A DNA stretch of 27,414 nucleotides, from contig BLXT01007365.1 of NCBI GenBank assembly GCA_019648995.1, positions 1,133,463-1,160,876 on the forward strand, in the 5' to 3' direction. The stretch comes from Plakobranchus ocellatus. Its lineage: Eukaryota > Mollusca > Gastropoda > Plakobranchidae. Made by a program: the position numbers and the translations under genes. The notes beneath the pieces are model-generated. The model saw only the letters and a program-made list of their open reading frames with translations. It had not been told where the DNA came from and made no database searches. Positions 26,749 to 27,414 of this stretch are shown here, in pieces; position 1 is the stretch's first letter; each line of letters begins with the position of its first letter.

Positions 26749-27414
26749 TTAGTCTTGTAATATTATTTGAAAGACTTCACAAGAATACCTACTAGTCATT
26801 GAACAGAATTGAACAAGCTTAGCCTACAGGTGCAGTCTCTAAAAGCAATGAAGTTTATTTTGCAGCTGCATGCTTTTTGCAACTGATTTAATGCTTAGAA
26901 AATACACGTAACGTATAGATTGTTATACATGTAATGTCCTGAGACCAGTCTTAATTATTTGCAAGTCATATCTTTTTTGTGAAAAGAAAAAAAGGTGTAT
27001 TTTAGCAATTGAAGTTTCTATCAAAAAATATGTGGACATTTTAACAAAACTGATATTTTCTCAAAGTATTTTGATTTTGGGTTTTTTTTTTTGTGGCAAT
27101 TATATTTAGTCCTAAACTTATAAAAAGTAGAAAAAAAAATAGTTTTGGTTTCATTTCCGACGGCAAGTTGTCAAAAGGCCAAAAGTAATTGCTACCATTC
27201 CAATATTCACAAAAATTATCAGTACTAAAATTTTTGCGCGGAGTAGCAAAAAAAATTAAAACCGATAGCTCAATTTTATGCCTCCCAGCCCCAACTGCTA
27301 AAAAAAAATTAGAAAGTTTTGAACTATCACTTGATACATTGCGTGACATCCATCAACTGATTATGGGCTTTCCTTTCTTTTAAATCATCTGTCCCTGAAT
27401 GAAAAAAAAAAAAA

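Larger units (their letters stand above)
22733..27414 (+). other. 3' UTR and downstream region, no second gene seen
   Basis: About 4.7 kb of AT-rich sequence. It contains four AATAAA hexamers, TG, ATT and T-run microsatellites, a 29-bp triplication and a probable SINE remnant. The open frames here (the longest about 100 codons) are low-complexity or compositionally random, and I recognise none. Where the SEC24 transcript ends cannot be fixed from sequence alone. The last 12 bases are A. Confidence 0.6.

Noticed and set aside
27041-27383. Opposing frames near the window end (102 minus, 64 plus)
   Set aside because: Homopolymer-derived Lys/Phe runs and no recognisable motif. A neighbouring gene beyond the edge cannot be judged.
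27403-27414. Terminal A run as a retrocopy or transcript poly(A) tail
   Set aside because: No AATAAA lies in the preceding 30 bases and A runs of this length are common in the window; it may simply be the window edge.

Overview
This is a eukaryotic genomic window of AT-rich DNA with many poly-T tracts and short GT-AG introns. It contains nearly all of one plus-strand gene, a SEC24 homologue of the SEC24A/B class. SEC24 is the cargo-selecting subunit of the inner COPII coat. I reconstructed 21 coding exons between 462 and 22732. Every splice phase agrees with its neighbour, giving 3773 coding bases, or 1257 residues counting the split first codon. The protein start lies upstream of the window. 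The organism is probably an invertebrate. A tRNA-headed SINE and repeated TAGATCTA palindromes in introns recall gastropod molluscs, but that is an impression from memory and not a proof.

Layout: 1-461 is the end of an intron. Exons 1-5 (462-6182) encode the proline/serine-rich N-terminal arm, including one large exon (2618-3804) that carries a 54-bp coding minisatellite. Exons 6-8 hold the conserved lead-in and the Cys4 zinc finger. Exons 9-14 encode the trunk, 14-16 the beta-sandwich, 16-18 the helical domain, and 19-21 the gelsolin-like domain and the stop. Residue numbers below count the split glycine at 462 as residue 1.

The introns hold the non-genic interest. Intron 17 has an intact 156-bp SINE with a perfect 12-bp target-site duplication. 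Intron 6 has a roughly 2-kb segment bounded by 13-bp perfect inverted repeats, and also a 231-N assembly gap whose two edges are near-identical copies of the same sequence, probably an artefact. Intron 1 has a 104-bp tandem duplication that carries decoy acceptor sites. Intron 5 has a 55-bp triplication.

From 22733 to the end I see no second gene. The stretch holds four AATAAA signals, a 29-bp triplication, microsatellites and a probable SINE remnant. I found no RNA gene, CRISPR array or operon. The window shows a housekeeping gene with accessory repeat content; I see no convincing evidence of a new biological system.
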